64,000 nucleotides of DNA from Corallococcus caeni (GTDB lineage Bacteria; Myxococcota; Myxococcia; Myxococcales; Myxococcaceae), in the NCBI RefSeq assembly GCF_036245865.1, contig NZ_BTTW01000004.1:62001-126000 (forward strand), written 5' to 3'. Below the pieces are notes generated by a model that had not been told where the DNA came from, made no database searches, and worked only from the letters and a program-made list of their open reading frames with translations. Shown here in pieces: positions 51,522 through 61,046 of this stretch (position 1 is the stretch's first letter; every line of letters begins with the position of its first letter). Both the position numbers and the translations under genes were made by a program.

Positions 51522-52940
51522 ATGGAACTCAACGAAATCCTGCAGATCGCCCTGCGCGGCGGAGCCTCCGACATCCACCTGAAGGCGGGTCTGCCGCCCA
51601 TGTTCCGCGTGGACGGTTCGCTGGTGCCGCTCAAGGACGGCCGCCGCCTGCCCCCGGAAGAGGTGGCGCGCATGGCGTTCGGCATCATGAACGAGTTCCA
51701 GAAGGAGAAGTTCAAGGTCAGCAACGAGGTGGACCTGGCCTACGGCGTGCCGGGCCTGGGCCGCTTCCGCGTGAACGTCTTCCAGCAGCGCGGCACGGTG
51801 GGCGCCGTGCTCCGCGTCATCCCCTTCAAGGTGATGACGATGAAGGACCTGCTGTTGCCCACGGTGCTGGAGAAGGTGTGCGGCGAGGAGCGCGGCCTGG
51901 TGCTGGTGACGGGCACCACGGGCTCCGGCAAGTCCACCACGTTGGCGGCGATGATCGACTACATCAACTCCAACGAAACCAACCACATCATGACCATCGA
52001 GGACCCCATCGAGTTCCTCATCCGCGACAAGCGCTCCATCGTGAACCAGCGCGAAGTGGGTGTGGACACGATGAGCTTCTCGCAGGCCCTCAAGAGCGCG
52101 CTGCGCCAGGACCCGGACGTCATCCTGGTGGGCGAAATGCGCGACCACGAGACCATCGAAACGGCGCTCCACGCCGCGGAGACGGGCCACCTGGTGATGT
52201 CCACGCTGCACACGCTGGACGCCACGGAGACCATCAACCGCATCGTGTCCGCGTTCCCCCCGCACCAGCAGAAGCAGGTGCGCCTGCAGCTCTCCAGCGT
52301 GCTGCGCGGCGTGGTCAGCCAGCGCCTCGTCCCGCGCGCGGACGGCAAGGGCCGCGTGGCCGCGGTGGAAGTGCTCCGCGTCACCGCGCGCGTTCGCGAG
52401 CTGATTGAAGACAAGGACCGCACGAAGGAGATCCACGACGCCATCTCGCAGGGCACGGACTCCTACGGGATGCAGACGTTCGACCAGTCGCTGATGAGCC
52501 TCGTGCGCAACGGCCTGGTCACCTACGACGAGGCCCACCGCCAGGCCAGCAACCCGGACGACTTCGCGCTGCGCTTCTCCGGCATCAGCGGCACGTCCGA
52601 CTCGAAGTGGGACAACTTCGACGCCAAGGCCGGCGAGGAGCGGCCCATCCCGGGCTCGGCGTCCTTCGCGCAGAAGGGCGCGCCCGCCCAGGCGGCCCCC
52701 GTGGCGCCCACGCCCGCGCCGGTGCCCCAGGCCCCGCGTCCCGGTGCGCCCATGGCCGCCCGTCCCATGACGCCTCCGCCCGGCGTCGCGGCCCCGCGCC
52801 CCGCCACGCCTCCGCCCGGCGTCGTCCAGGGCCGGCCCCTGCCTCCGCAGGTGGCGGCCCGTCCGCCCACGCCCGCCCCGGTGGCCGCGCCCGCTCCGGC
52901 GGCCGGGGGCGACGACGACTTCCAGATCGAACGCTTCTAG
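51522..52940 (+). CDS. PilT/PilU-family type IV pilus retraction ATPase paralogue with disordered tail
   Basis: 472 residues. The secretion ATPase core (residues 1-345) has GASDIHLKAG, Walker A GTTGSGKST (about 131-139), the Asp box TIEDPIEFL, Walker B DPDVILVGEMRD and the His box TGHLVMSTLHT. The last 120 residues are an Ala/Pro-rich disordered tail ending in an acidic, aromatic GDDDDFQIERF. The retraction motors of M. xanthus sit in the pil cluster; this copy stands alone between rpsI and recX, so it is a paralogue with unclear function. The tail may recruit a partner. Confidence 0.93.
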   Translation: MELNEILQIALRGGASDIHLKAGLPPMFRVDGSLVPLKDGRRLPPEEVARMAFGIMNEFQKEKFKVSNEVDLAYGVPGLGRFRVNVFQQRGTVGAVLRVIPFKVMTMKDLLLPTVLEKVCGEERGLVLVTGTTGSGKSTTLAAMIDYINSNETNHIMTIEDPIEFLIRDKRSIVNQREVGVDTMSFSQALKSALRQDPDVILVGEMRDHETIETALHAAETGHLVMSTLHTLDATETINRIVSAFPPHQQKQVRLQLSSVLRGVVSQRLVPRADGKGRVAAVEVLRVTARVRELIEDKDRTKEIHDAISQGTDSYGMQTFDQSLMSLVRNGLVTYDEAHRQASNPDDFALRFSGISGTSDSKWDNFDAKAGEERPIPGSASFAQKGAPAQAAPVAPTPAPVPQAPRPGAPMAARPMTPPPGVAAPRPATPPPGVVQGRPLPPQVAARPPTPAPVAAPAPAAGGDDDFQIERF

Positions 52941-52965
52941 GAACGCGGCGAGGGGAGGGCGGCGC

Positions 52966-53703
52966 TCAGGCGTCGTCGTCCCCCAGCTGCGCGCGCAGCC
53001 GGGTGAGGCGCATCGGGCCGATGAGCCCCTGGTGCGCCAGCGTCTGGAGCAGCGACACGGTGGCGCGCACGCGCGCGTCCTGCGCCTCGTCGGACTCCTG
53101 GACGACCTCGTTGTCGAGCAGCGTCTCCAGGTGCTCCGGGTTGATGGAGGTGGGCCCCTCCGACCACGCGATGTCGAACAGCGCCCGCGCCATGTGCTCG
53201 CGCGCCTTGCGGTCCGCGTCGTTGGGCGCGGCCTTGGCGAAGGCGAGGAACAGCGCGTCCACGGACTCCTTGGACAGCGCGGCCAGGGCGGGCACCTCCC
53301 CCAGGGACTCCTTCACGTAGTCCGCGTCGAAGCTGTCCACGTCCTGCTCGTAGCCGAAGGCCTCCTCCAGCAGGATGGACGCGAGGAAGGCGTCGGACTC
53401 CTCGTCGCTCGCGCCCTCCTCCTTCAGCGCCTCGCGCGCCTTCTGCGTCGCGGCGGAGAGGGCCTCGTCCTCCCGGAGCGCGCGGGCGGAGGCGTGCGCG
53501 GCCAGCAGCACCAGCGCGGCCTGGGCGTCGGAGGACAGCGCGCGGCCGCTCACGCCCAGCAGCATGCCCTTCTGCTTGGGGTTGGCGTCCGCGGCGGCCA
53601 CGAAGTGCTGCTCCTCCGGAGTCAGCGGTTCACCCGCCTGCTCCTTGCGGAGCGTCTCCCGGGCGGCGTCAGCGGTGAGGAAGCGGGCGAGGATGGGGTG
53701 CAT
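52966..53703 (-). CDS. Hypothetical acidic helical protein
   Basis: 245 residues from the ATG at 53703. Strongly acidic and helical, rich in Ala, Glu, Asp and Leu (LLEEAFGYEQDVDSFDADYVKESLGEVPAL), with TPR- or HEAT-like helices but no clear repeat. No signal peptide. It ends 25 bp from the pilT paralogue (convergent) and is divergent from recX, with 35 bp between starts. The family is not recognised. Confidence 0.72.
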   Translation of the reverse strand: MHPILARFLTADAARETLRKEQAGEPLTPEEQHFVAAADANPKQKGMLLGVSGRALSSDAQAALVLLAAHASARALREDEALSAATQKAREALKEEGASDEESDAFLASILLEEAFGYEQDVDSFDADYVKESLGEVPALAALSKESVDALFLAFAKAAPNDADRKAREHMARALFDIAWSEGPTSINPEHLETLLDNEVVQESDEAQDARVRATVSLLQTLAHQGLIGPMRLTRLRAQLGDDDA

Positions 53704-53738
53704 GGCGGGGCCTGTTACCACATGGTAGGGACTCCGCG

Positions 53739-54245
53739 ATGGTTGACGAGCCCGAGGGTCCGGAGGCTGTCCAGCGCGCCACCGACGCCTGCCTGCGCCT
53801 GCTCAAGGCCCGCGGCAGGAGCCGGCATGAGCTGTCGCTCGCCCTGGAGCGCAAGGGCTTCCCTCCGTCCGTCCGCGACGCGGTGCTCGCCCGCCTCTCG
53901 GAGTGGGGCTACCTGGACGACGCGAAGTTCGCGCGCGAACGCGCCGCGGCCCTGCTGGGCAAGGGGAAGCTGGGGCCCCGGGCCGTGCTCCAGCGGCTGC
54001 AGGCCCACGGGCTGGAGGGCTCGGAGGCCCGGCGGGCGCTGTCGGAGGCGAAGGACGCGGTGGGCTTCGACGCGCTGGAGGCCGCCCGGCAGGTGCTGGA
54101 GAAGCGGCGCCTGGCGGGCCGCCCGCTGGACGCGAAGGAGCAGGCCCGCGCGGGGCGGCTGTTGCTCAGCCGGGGGTTCGCGCCGGACATCGTGACCCGG
54201 CTGGTGGGAGAACCTTCGCTGGACCCCTCCGGGCAGGACGAATAG
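53739..54245 (+). CDS. recX: Regulatory protein RecX
   Basis: 168 residues from the ATG at 53739. The three-helix RecX repeats are seen: DACLRLLKARGRSRHELSLALERKGF, then LARLSEWGYLDDAKFARERAAALLGKG and LGPRAVLQRLQAHGL. RecX inhibits RecA filament growth. recA is not in the window, so the gene is not beside its partner here. The stop is 12 bp before bamD. Confidence 0.9.
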   Translation: MVDEPEGPEAVQRATDACLRLLKARGRSRHELSLALERKGFPPSVRDAVLARLSEWGYLDDAKFARERAAALLGKGKLGPRAVLQRLQAHGLEGSEARRALSEAKDAVGFDALEAARQVLEKRRLAGRPLDAKEQARAGRLLLSRGFAPDIVTRLVGEPSLDPSGQDE

Positions 54246-54257
54246 TTTGGGGGCGTG

Positions 54258-55028
54258 ATGCGCTCCGCCGTCCTCGTCCTGACCGCCCTGCTGATGTCCT
54301 CCTGTGCCGCCCTCTCCGCGGGGCCCGCGGGCGAGCCCGACTACGCGACCCAGGCGGCGGAGAACCTGGCGCTGGGCGAGGCCGCGCTGGAGGACAAGGA
54401 CTTCCTCAAGGCGGAGAAGTACTTCGACCACGTCCGCACCAAGTTCCCCTACCTGGAGGCGGCCCGCGAGGCGGAGCTGAAGCTGGCGGACCTGGACTTC
54501 GCCCGGGAGATGTACCCGGAGGCGCGCGACAAGTTCGACTCCTTCATCAAGCTGCACCCCACCCACCCCAAGGTGGACTACGCCGCCTACCGCGCGGCGC
54601 TCTCCTACGTGGAGGAGTTCCCCTCGGAGTTCTTCGCCCTGCCGCCTTCCTACGAGAAGGAGCAGAAGCCCATGTACGACGCGCTGAGGGCCATGAACGG
54701 CTTCCTGCGCCAGTACCCGGATTCGCAGTACGCGAAGGACGCGAAGGTGCACGCCGGCGACGCCCGCCAGCGCCTGGCGCGCCACGAGCTGTACGTCGCG
54801 TCCTTCTACGCGAAGCGCGAGCGCTGGAAGGCCGTGGTCCAGCGGCTGGAGGGGCTGCTCAAGGACTACCCGGGCACGCCGCTGGAAGAGGAGGCCCTCT
54901 TCAACCTGCACGACGCCTACGTGAAGCTCAACGACACGGAGCGCGCGCAGAACACGCTGCGTGAGGTCCTCAAGCGCCTGCCGGGCACGCCCGCCGCCCA
55001 GCGCGCCCAGAAGATGCTGGGGTCGTGA
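54258..55028 (+). CDS. bamD: Outer membrane assembly lipoprotein BamD/ComL family
   Basis: 256 residues; the start is the ATG at 54258, with a GTG at 54255 as an alternative. The lipoprotein signal is MRSAVLVLTALLMSSCA. TPRs follow: LALGEAALEDKDFLKAEKYFDHVRTKFPYLEAARE and YPEARDKFDSFIKLHPTHPKVDYAAYRAALSYVEEF, the latter being the diagnostic BamD block. BamD is the essential TPR lipoprotein of the beta-barrel assembly machine. Its stop overlaps the GTG start of the next gene. Confidence 0.92.
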   Translation: MRSAVLVLTALLMSSCAALSAGPAGEPDYATQAAENLALGEAALEDKDFLKAEKYFDHVRTKFPYLEAAREAELKLADLDFAREMYPEARDKFDSFIKLHPTHPKVDYAAYRAALSYVEEFPSEFFALPPSYEKEQKPMYDALRAMNGFLRQYPDSQYAKDAKVHAGDARQRLARHELYVASFYAKRERWKAVVQRLEGLLKDYPGTPLEEEALFNLHDAYVKLNDTERAQNTLREVLKRLPGTPAAQRAQKMLGS

Positions 55029-55729
55029 GGCGGCTGGAGGACTGGGGGCGGCTGGGGGGCATCGGCATCGCCGTGCTCGCGGTCGCCGGCGTCCTCCTGT
55101 TCCTGGGCCCGCGCCTCCTGGGCGTCGCGGCCGGGCCGGAGGCGGAGGTCATCACCGCCCTGAAGGAAGCCGAGCACGACGGCGTGTCGCTCCCCGTGCC
55201 GGGCGCGAGCGTGCCGCTCGTGTCACGCAAGCTCCAGTACGCGCGCATCACGGTGTCCGTGGCGCCGGATGGACAGCGCGCGGAGGCCTTCGCCACGCTG
55301 GACTTCGAGGGCGTGCTGGGCACCACCACGGTCAGCACCGCGGGCGTGGAGGTCGTGCCCTTCACCCGCGAGTCCGGCCGCTGGAGGCCCGCGTCCTCGC
55401 TGGCGCCCCGGCTGGTGGCGGTGGTGGCGGCGCTGGAGGCGCGGCGGCGGGCCCTGGCGGACGGCCGGCCGGACGCGCTCGCCCGGCTGGTGGGCCCGGG
55501 AGGGGACGGCGGGGCGGGGAAGACGTGGGAGGAGATGGCCCCCCTGGCCCGGCGGCGCTTGACGGTCCAGGCCTGGTACGCGCGCCTGGAGCGGGACGAG
55601 GCGGTGGTGACGGAGCACTACCGGGTGGAGGGAGACCTTCCGGCTCGGCCGGTGGACACCCGGGGGGAGCGTCCGTTTTTGCTCGTGCGCGAGGGCGATC
55701 AATTCTTGTTTTCGCCCGGGCTCATGTAG
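55025..55729 (+). CDS. Membrane-anchored protein of unknown function
   Basis: 234 residues from a GTG at 55025 overlapping the bamD stop. A single N-terminal helix (GIGIAVLAVAGVLLFLGPRLLG, about 11-33) anchors a soluble domain facing the periplasm. The domain includes ARITVSVAPDGQRAEAFATLDFEGVLG and a Phe-Leu-Leu-Val-rich end (RPFLLVREGDQFLFSPGLM), with no recognised family. Its overlap with bamD suggests a related envelope role. Confidence 0.75.
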   Translation: MRRLEDWGRLGGIGIAVLAVAGVLLFLGPRLLGVAAGPEAEVITALKEAEHDGVSLPVPGASVPLVSRKLQYARITVSVAPDGQRAEAFATLDFEGVLGTTTVSTAGVEVVPFTRESGRWRPASSLAPRLVAVVAALEARRRALADGRPDALARLVGPGGDGGAGKTWEEMAPLARRRLTVQAWYARLERDEAVVTEHYRVEGDLPARPVDTRGERPFLLVREGDQFLFSPGLM

Positions 55730-55766
55730 GCTACCCGAGGAGGCACGGGCCCGCGCGGGCCGAGTC

Positions 55767-56489
55767 ATGGACGAAGCCCTCAAGCAGCTACTGACCCTCG
55801 GGCGCGGCTCCTTCGAGAAGAAGCAGTACGCGCAGGCCGAGCAGTTCTTGACGAAGGTGGTCGAGCAGAATCCGACCTTCGCCGACGTCTACAACATGCT
55901 CGGCATCATCTACCACGACCAGGGCCAGTTCGCCCGGGCGCAGCGGGCCTTCGAGTCCGCGCTGCGGCTCAACCCCGCGTACACCGAGGCCGCGCTCAAC
56001 CTGGCGGTCATCTACAACGACATGGGGAAGTACGCGGAGGCGAAGGAGGTCTACCAGGCCGCCTTGTCCCGCCAGAAGGGCGCCCCCGGCGAGCTGGACC
56101 CCTACGTCATGAAGAAGGTGGCCAACATGTACGCCGACATCGGCGACGTGTTCGCCTCCAGCGGCGTGTGGCAGAAGGCCATTGAAGAGTACCGCCGCGC
56201 GCTGGCGCACTTCCCGGAGTTCGTGGACATCCGCCTGAAGCTGGGCAACGCGCTGAGGGACGCCGGGGACAACACGGCGGCCATGGCGGAGTACGAACAG
56301 GTCATCGCGCAGAATCCGTCGTACATTCCTGGACGGATCAATTATGGAATCGCCCTGTACTCGGCGGGACGCCGTGACGAGGCGGTGAAGGTCTGGGAAG
56401 ACGTGCTCGTGCGCAGCCCCGGCAACAAGAGCGCGCAGATGTACCTCAACCTGGTGAAGGACCCGGGGAAGGCGGAAGTGACGGGTTGA
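55767..56489 (+). CDS. TPR protein
   Basis: 240 residues made of about six TPRs, beginning at MDEALKQLLTLGRGSFEKKQYAQAEQFLTKVVEQNP and continuing through FADVYNMLGIIYHDQGQFARAQRAFESALRLNP and AIEEYRRALAHFPE. There is no signal peptide or helix. It precedes the FHA protein by 37 bp and could be its partner. A protein-protein scaffold is inferred. Confidence 0.9.
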   Translation: MDEALKQLLTLGRGSFEKKQYAQAEQFLTKVVEQNPTFADVYNMLGIIYHDQGQFARAQRAFESALRLNPAYTEAALNLAVIYNDMGKYAEAKEVYQAALSRQKGAPGELDPYVMKKVANMYADIGDVFASSGVWQKAIEEYRRALAHFPEFVDIRLKLGNALRDAGDNTAAMAEYEQVIAQNPSYIPGRINYGIALYSAGRRDEAVKVWEDVLVRSPGNKSAQMYLNLVKDPGKAEVTG

Positions 56490-56526
56490 GCACCATGGCA
56501 ACTTCCATCATCGAGGTCGCGGCACC

Positions 56527-57471
56527 GTGAGCACTCCTGGCGGTACGGCGAAGTCCTTTGCCCTCAAGTTCATCTCCGGGAAGTACCAGGGCGGTGAGTT
56601 CCCGCTGAAGGCCAACAAGCAGATCGTCGTCGGACGGTCGAGCGAGTTGGACATGGTGCTGGTGGAGGACATGGTCTCGCGCAAGCACGCGAAGATCCTG
56701 TTCTCCGACGGAGCCATCACCATCGAGGACCTGGGGTCCACCAACGGCACCTTCGTCAACGGCGAGAAGGTCAAGCAGGCCAAGCTGAAGGAGGGGGACC
56801 GCATCCTCATCGGGACCTCCATCCTCAAGCTCGTGCACCAGGGCGCGGAGAGCGCCGCCGTGGACGAGAGCGTCGTGAAGCAGAAGCTGGAGGAGGCCGC
56901 CGCCGCCCAGGCCGCGCGGACCACCAAGGCCAGCTCCATGACGGGGAAGATTGAAGAGATCCCCCTCCCGGACCTGCTCCAGCTCTTCCACACGTCCAAG
57001 AAGAACGGCGTGCTCGTGGTGAACAACGCCCACGAGGGCCGCATCTACCTGCGCCAGGGCCGCGTGTACTACGCGGTCATCGACGACAACCACAACCTGG
57101 GCCCGCAGAAGAGCTTCAACCGCATCGTCACCTGGGAAGAGGGTGACTTCGAGCTGCGCCCCGCGGACACGCAGGAGTTCATGGTGGAGCTGGACTCCTC
57201 CACCGAAGCGCTCCTGATGGACGCCCTGCGGCAGCTGGACGAGTTCAAGCGCCTGCAGCCGAACCTGCCGCCCATGGCCACGGCGCTGCGCATCGCGCAG
57301 CCGTTGTCAGCGCCCCTGAAGGAACTGACGCCGGAGATGCTGGACGTGCTGCAGCTCGTGCACAACCACGGCTCGCTGGGCGGCGTGCTGGACCACTCGG
57401 ACGGCGACGACGTGCTCACCGCCGAATCGGTGGTGCAGCTCATGAAGCGCGACTACGTGCGCGCGGAGTAG
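56527..57471 (+). CDS. FHA domain protein with DUF4388
   Basis: 314 residues from a GTG at 56527. The FHA domain (about 30-100) has IVVGRSSELDMVLVEDMVSRKHAKI and IEDLGSTNGTFVNGEKV, with the phosphothreonine-binding GRS, SRKH and NG residues. A DUF4388 domain follows (about 138-240, MTGKIEEIPLPDLLQLFHTSKKNGVL). FHA domains bind phospho-Thr targets of Ser/Thr kinases, which abound in myxobacteria. DUF4388 is common in two-component and FHA proteins. A signalling reader is likely. Confidence 0.92.
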   Translation: MSTPGGTAKSFALKFISGKYQGGEFPLKANKQIVVGRSSELDMVLVEDMVSRKHAKILFSDGAITIEDLGSTNGTFVNGEKVKQAKLKEGDRILIGTSILKLVHQGAESAAVDESVVKQKLEEAAAAQAARTTKASSMTGKIEEIPLPDLLQLFHTSKKNGVLVVNNAHEGRIYLRQGRVYYAVIDDNHNLGPQKSFNRIVTWEEGDFELRPADTQEFMVELDSSTEALLMDALRQLDEFKRLQPNLPPMATALRIAQPLSAPLKELTPEMLDVLQLVHNHGSLGGVLDHSDGDDVLTAESVVQLMKRDYVRAE

Positions 57472-57484
57472 GGCGGGGAACATC

Positions 57485-58549
57485 ATGGCGGGTGCGAAGC
57501 CGGTGGCGCCGAAGAAGCGCCTCACGGAGATGAGCCACTGCGCGGGCTGCGCGGCGAAGCTCAAGGCGGGGGACCTGGCGACGGTCCTGGGCGGGCTCAA
57601 GGGGGCGGCGTCCCACCCCCGGGCCCTGGTGGGCTTCAACACGAACGACGACGCCGCCGTGTACCAGGTGGCGCCGGGCATGGCCGTGGTGGAGACGGTG
57701 GACTTCTTCCCGCCGCTCGTGGACGACCCGTTCCAGTTCGGCGCCATCGCCGCGGCCAACGCGCTGTCGGACATCTGGGCCATGGGCGCGAAGCCGCTGT
57801 TCGCGCTCAACCTGGTGTGCTTCCCGGACGAGCTGCCGCTCAAGACGCTGCAGAAGATTCTGGCGGGCGGCCAGTCCAAGGCGGACGAGGCGGGCATCCC
57901 CATCCTGGGCGGCCACAGCATCCGCGACCCGGAGCCCAAGTTCGGCATGGCCGTGACGGGCGTGGTGCACCCGAAGAAGGTGCTCACCAACGCGGGCGCG
58001 AAGCCGGGGGACGTGCTGCTGCTCACCAAGCCCGTGGGCACGGGCATCGCCACCACCGCCATCAAGCGGGGCCTTGCGTCCAAGCAGCTCACGAAGCGCG
58101 TGACGGCGCAGATGGCCACGCTCAACAAGGCGGCCGGTGAGGTGTTCGCGTCGGGCGCCTTCAAGGTGAACGCGCTCACGGACGTGACGGGCTTCGGCCT
58201 GCTGGGCCACCTGCTGGAGATGATGAACGGCGCGAAGACGCGCGCGGCGGTGGACCTGGAGCGCATCCCGCTCATCGCGGAGGTGCCCGCGCTGGCGGAA
58301 CAGGGCGTGATTCCGGGCGGCACCAAGACGAACCTCGCCCACGTGAAGAAGCAGGTGACGTTCCCGGAGGGGCTGCCGGAGCACATCCAGTGGCTGCTCG
58401 CGGACGCGCAGACCAACGGCGGCCTGCTGGCCAGCGTGCCCGCGCGCCACGCGCTCAAGGCGGTGCAGGCGCTGGAGAAGGCCGGCGTGGACGCGGCCCT
58501 CATCGGCGAGGTCCAGGCGGGCCGTCCCGGCATCGACGTCATCGGCTGA
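57485..58549 (+). CDS. selD: Selenide, water dikinase SelD
   Basis: 354 residues. The N-terminal catalytic segment SHCAGCAAKL keeps the Cys and Lys aligned to E. coli Cys17 and Lys20, while the second Cys is Ala. LVGFNTNDDAAVYQVAPG, TVDFFPPLVDDPFQFGAIAAANALSDIWAMGA and GGHSIRDPEPKFGMAVTG are SelD blocks. It makes selenophosphate for selenocysteine or selenouridine. Cys rather than Sec occupies the active site. It follows the FHA gene after 13 bp. Confidence 0.95.
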   Translation: MAGAKPVAPKKRLTEMSHCAGCAAKLKAGDLATVLGGLKGAASHPRALVGFNTNDDAAVYQVAPGMAVVETVDFFPPLVDDPFQFGAIAAANALSDIWAMGAKPLFALNLVCFPDELPLKTLQKILAGGQSKADEAGIPILGGHSIRDPEPKFGMAVTGVVHPKKVLTNAGAKPGDVLLLTKPVGTGIATTAIKRGLASKQLTKRVTAQMATLNKAAGEVFASGAFKVNALTDVTGFGLLGHLLEMMNGAKTRAAVDLERIPLIAEVPALAEQGVIPGGTKTNLAHVKKQVTFPEGLPEHIQWLLADAQTNGGLLASVPARHALKAVQALEKAGVDAALIGEVQAGRPGIDVIG

Positions 58550-58613
58550 AGCACGCCGGCCCGGGGAGCGGATTTCGCCTCCGGGCCAGGGCTCCGCTAA
58601 CATCCGCGAGCGA

Positions 58614-59420
58614 ATGTCGCCGCGCCGCTTCCCCCTCCGCCCCCTCCTGCTCGCGTGCCTCCTGCCGGCCCTCGCCGGGGCGGGGGAGCGCGGTGCGCGC
58701 ATCGTCATCGACCCCGGACATGGCGGGGCGAAGGAGGGCGCGAAGGGGCCCGGCGAGCTCTGGGAGAAGGAGATCGCCCTCCAGATTGCCCAGCGCCTGC
58801 GCGAGAAGCTGGAGGCCGCGGGCAGCGAGGTGTTCCTCACGCGCGACCGCGACGCGCAGATGGCGCTGTCGGAGCGGGTGGAGTTCTCCAACATCCAGCG
58901 GCCGGACCTCTTCCTCTCCATCCACGCCAACTCCATGCCCACGAAGCGCCTGCGCGAGCGCACGGAAGGCATCGAGACGTACTTCCTCTCCGCGAACGCC
59001 TCCGGTGAGGCGGCGCGGGCGGTGGCGGACCGTGAGAACGCGGAGGCCCCCACGGCCCGCTCCGCGCGCGGGCACTCCACGCTGGCCTTCATCCTGGATG
59101 ACCTGGCGCGCACGGAGGCGCACTCGGACGCGTCCCGGCTGGCCTACGCCATCCACCCGCGCCTGGTGTCCAAGAGCGGTGCCGCGGACCGGGGCGTGCA
59201 ACAGGCGCCCTTCTTCGTCCTCACGGGCGTGGAGGCGCCGGCGGTGCTGATTGAAGTGGGCTTCATCTCCCACCCCCAGGAGGGGGCCCGGCTGGGGAAG
59301 GCGGCCTACCAGGAGACCCTGGCGGAGGCCATCGCGGACGGGGTGCAGGCCTTCCTCCGGGAGACGCGCCGGCGGGACTCCTCGCCCCCGCAACCGGTGG
59401 CTGGATCCACGGCGCCCTGA
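58614..59420 (+). CDS. N-acetylmuramoyl-L-alanine amidase (Amidase_3)
   Basis: 268 residues with an N-terminal signal peptide (MSPRRFPLRPLLLACLLPALAGA). The zinc ligands are His of VIDPGHGG, Glu of GELWEKE and His of SIHANS, with the catalytic Glu of VLIEVGFISHPQE. It hydrolyses the amide bond between N-acetylmuramic acid and the stem peptide in the periplasm during cell separation. A non-specific Pro/Ser tail ends it. AmiC-type targeting domains are absent. Confidence 0.93.
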   Translation: MSPRRFPLRPLLLACLLPALAGAGERGARIVIDPGHGGAKEGAKGPGELWEKEIALQIAQRLREKLEAAGSEVFLTRDRDAQMALSERVEFSNIQRPDLFLSIHANSMPTKRLRERTEGIETYFLSANASGEAARAVADRENAEAPTARSARGHSTLAFILDDLARTEAHSDASRLAYAIHPRLVSKSGAADRGVQQAPFFVLTGVEAPAVLIEVGFISHPQEGARLGKAAYQETLAEAIADGVQAFLRETRRRDSSPPQPVAGSTAP

Positions 59421-59468
59421 TAAAGCGTGGGGGCTTTTGAAGTCCTCTTGCGTCAGGAGCTTTCCCCC

Positions 59469-60173
59469 GTGCGTTCCTTCAACCGTGGTGCGCTGGACCT
59501 TCGGCCTGTCACCCTCACGCCCAACGTCAACCGCTACGCGGAGGGCTCCGTGCAGGTGGAGTTCGGCCACACCAAGGTGCTCGTCACCTGCTCGGTGGAG
59601 GACCGCGTCCCGCCGCACCTGATGGGCAAGGGCAGCGGCTGGGTGACGGCTGAATACGGCATGCTCCCGCGCGCCACGCACACCCGCGGCTCGCGCGAGG
59701 CCGCCAAGGGCAAGCAGTCCGGCCGCACCATGGAGATCCAGCGCCTCATCGGCCGGGCCCTGCGCGCGTCCGTTGACCTGCAGGCCCTGGGCGTGCGCAC
59801 CTTCACGCTCGACTGCGACGTCATCCAGGCGGACGGCGGCACGCGTACCGCGTCCATCACCGGCGCGTACGTGGCGCTGGTGCTGGCCATGCGCTCGCTC
59901 AACAAGCCGGGCCTCCTGAAGGGCCTCACCCCGCTGGCCGCGGTGTCCGTGGGCGTGGTGAACGGCGAGGTGCGCGTGGACCTGGACTACGACGAGGACT
60001 CCACCGCGGAGGTGGACCTCAACCTCGTGGCGACGGGTGACGGCCGCATCGTGGAGGTGCAGGGCACCGCCGAGCACAAGCTCTTCGACCGCAAGTCGAT
60101 GGACGCGATGCTGGACGGAGGCCTGGCCGCCATCCAGCAGCTCACCGTCGCGCAGGCGAAGGTGCTGGGATGA
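59469..60173 (+). CDS. rph: Ribonuclease PH
   Basis: 234 residues from the GTG at 59469, with AGGAG 10 bp upstream; this matches the usual RNase PH start ([13 protein letters not shown]). [37 protein letters not shown] and the catalytic-region [19 protein letters not shown] are conserved. It is a phosphorolytic 3' exonuclease that trims tRNA ends. It overlaps rdgB (ATGA) and lies just before a tRNA cluster. Confidence 0.95.
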   Translation: MRSFNRGALDLRPVTLTPNVNRYAEGSVQVEFGHTKVLVTCSVEDRVPPHLMGKGSGWVTAEYGMLPRATHTRGSREAAKGKQSGRTMEIQRLIGRALRASVDLQALGVRTFTLDCDVIQADGGTRTASITGAYVALVLAMRSLNKPGLLKGLTPLAAVSVGVVNGEVRVDLDYDEDSTAEVDLNLVATGDGRIVEVQGTAEHKLFDRKSMDAMLDGGLAAIQQLTVAQAKVLG

Positions 60174-60760
60174 AGCCGAAGCTGCTCTTCGCCACCGGCA
60201 ACGCCGGCAAGCTGCGCGAGATGCGCGCGCTCGTGGGTGACGCCGTGGAGGTGGTGTCCCTCAAGGACCTGCCCCCCGTGCCCGAGCCCGTGGAGGACGG
60301 CGCCACGTTCGAGGCGAACGCGGTGAAGAAGGCCCGTGAGTACTCCCTGGCCACCGGACTGCCCGCGCTGGCGGACGACTCAGGGCTGTGCGTGGACGCG
60401 CTGGACGGACAGCCCGGCGTGCTCTCCGCGCGGTACGCGCCGGGGGACGACCGGGCCCGTTACGAGAAGCTGCTCGCGGAGCTCTCAGGCGTGCCGGACG
60501 AGAAGCGCACCGCGTCCTTCCGCTGCGCCCTGGCGCTGGTGACGGGCAAGGGCGCCGAGCCCCGGGTGGAGGTGGGCCGCTGCGAGGGCGTCATCCTGCG
60601 CGCGCCGAAGGGGACGAACGGCTTTGGCTACGACCCCGTGTTCCAGGTGGAGGGGGAGGGCGGGCGCTCCATGGCGGAGCTGGCACCGGAGGAGAAGTCC
60701 CGGGTGTCTCACCGGGCCCGGGCCTTCCAGCTGATGCGGCGCCATCTGTTGGCGCTCTGA
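60170..60760 (+). CDS. rdgB: XTP/dITP diphosphatase (RdgB/HAM1)
   Basis: 196 residues from the ATG at 60170 overlapping the rph stop. [14 protein letters not shown], the catalytic [23 protein letters not shown] and the tail [10 protein letters not shown] are diagnostic. It hydrolyses inosine and xanthosine triphosphates to keep them out of DNA. rph-rdgB is a common bacterial pair. Confidence 0.96.
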   Translation: MKPKLLFATGNAGKLREMRALVGDAVEVVSLKDLPPVPEPVEDGATFEANAVKKAREYSLATGLPALADDSGLCVDALDGQPGVLSARYAPGDDRARYEKLLAELSGVPDEKRTASFRCALALVTGKGAEPRVEVGRCEGVILRAPKGTNGFGYDPVFQVEGEGGRSMAELAPEEKSRVSHRARAFQLMRRHLLAL

Positions 60761-60831
60761 CCGGGCGGGCGGGCGTCAGGAACAGCAAGCTTGCGCGTCC
60801 GTCCGCGTTAGGCGAAGAATGCGGCACTTCT

Positions 60832-60906
<75 letters not shown>

Positions 60907-60944
60907 TTGAAGTGCCGTGATGTTTCAGCAGTCAGGACGGGCCA

Positions 60945-61018
60945 GCTCCAGTAGCTCAGCTGGATAGAGCACCGACCTTCTAAGTCGGGGGTCGCAGGTT
61001 CGAGTCCTGCCTGGGGCG
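60945..61018 (+). tRNA. tRNA-Arg (TCT)
   Basis: A 74-nt cloverleaf with acceptor GCTCCAG/CTGGGGC, anticodon stem CCGAC/GTCGG and anticodon TCT at 60979-60981, and T-arm GTTCGAGTC. Discriminator G; no encoded CCA. Confidence 0.95.
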
Positions 61019-61046
61019 CAAATCTGCTGGCAGATGGTTTTGGGCC

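Noticed and set aside
57536-57565. Selenocysteine (in-frame TGA) in SelD
   Set aside because: The active-site codon is TGC (Cys), and no in-frame stop interrupts the gene.
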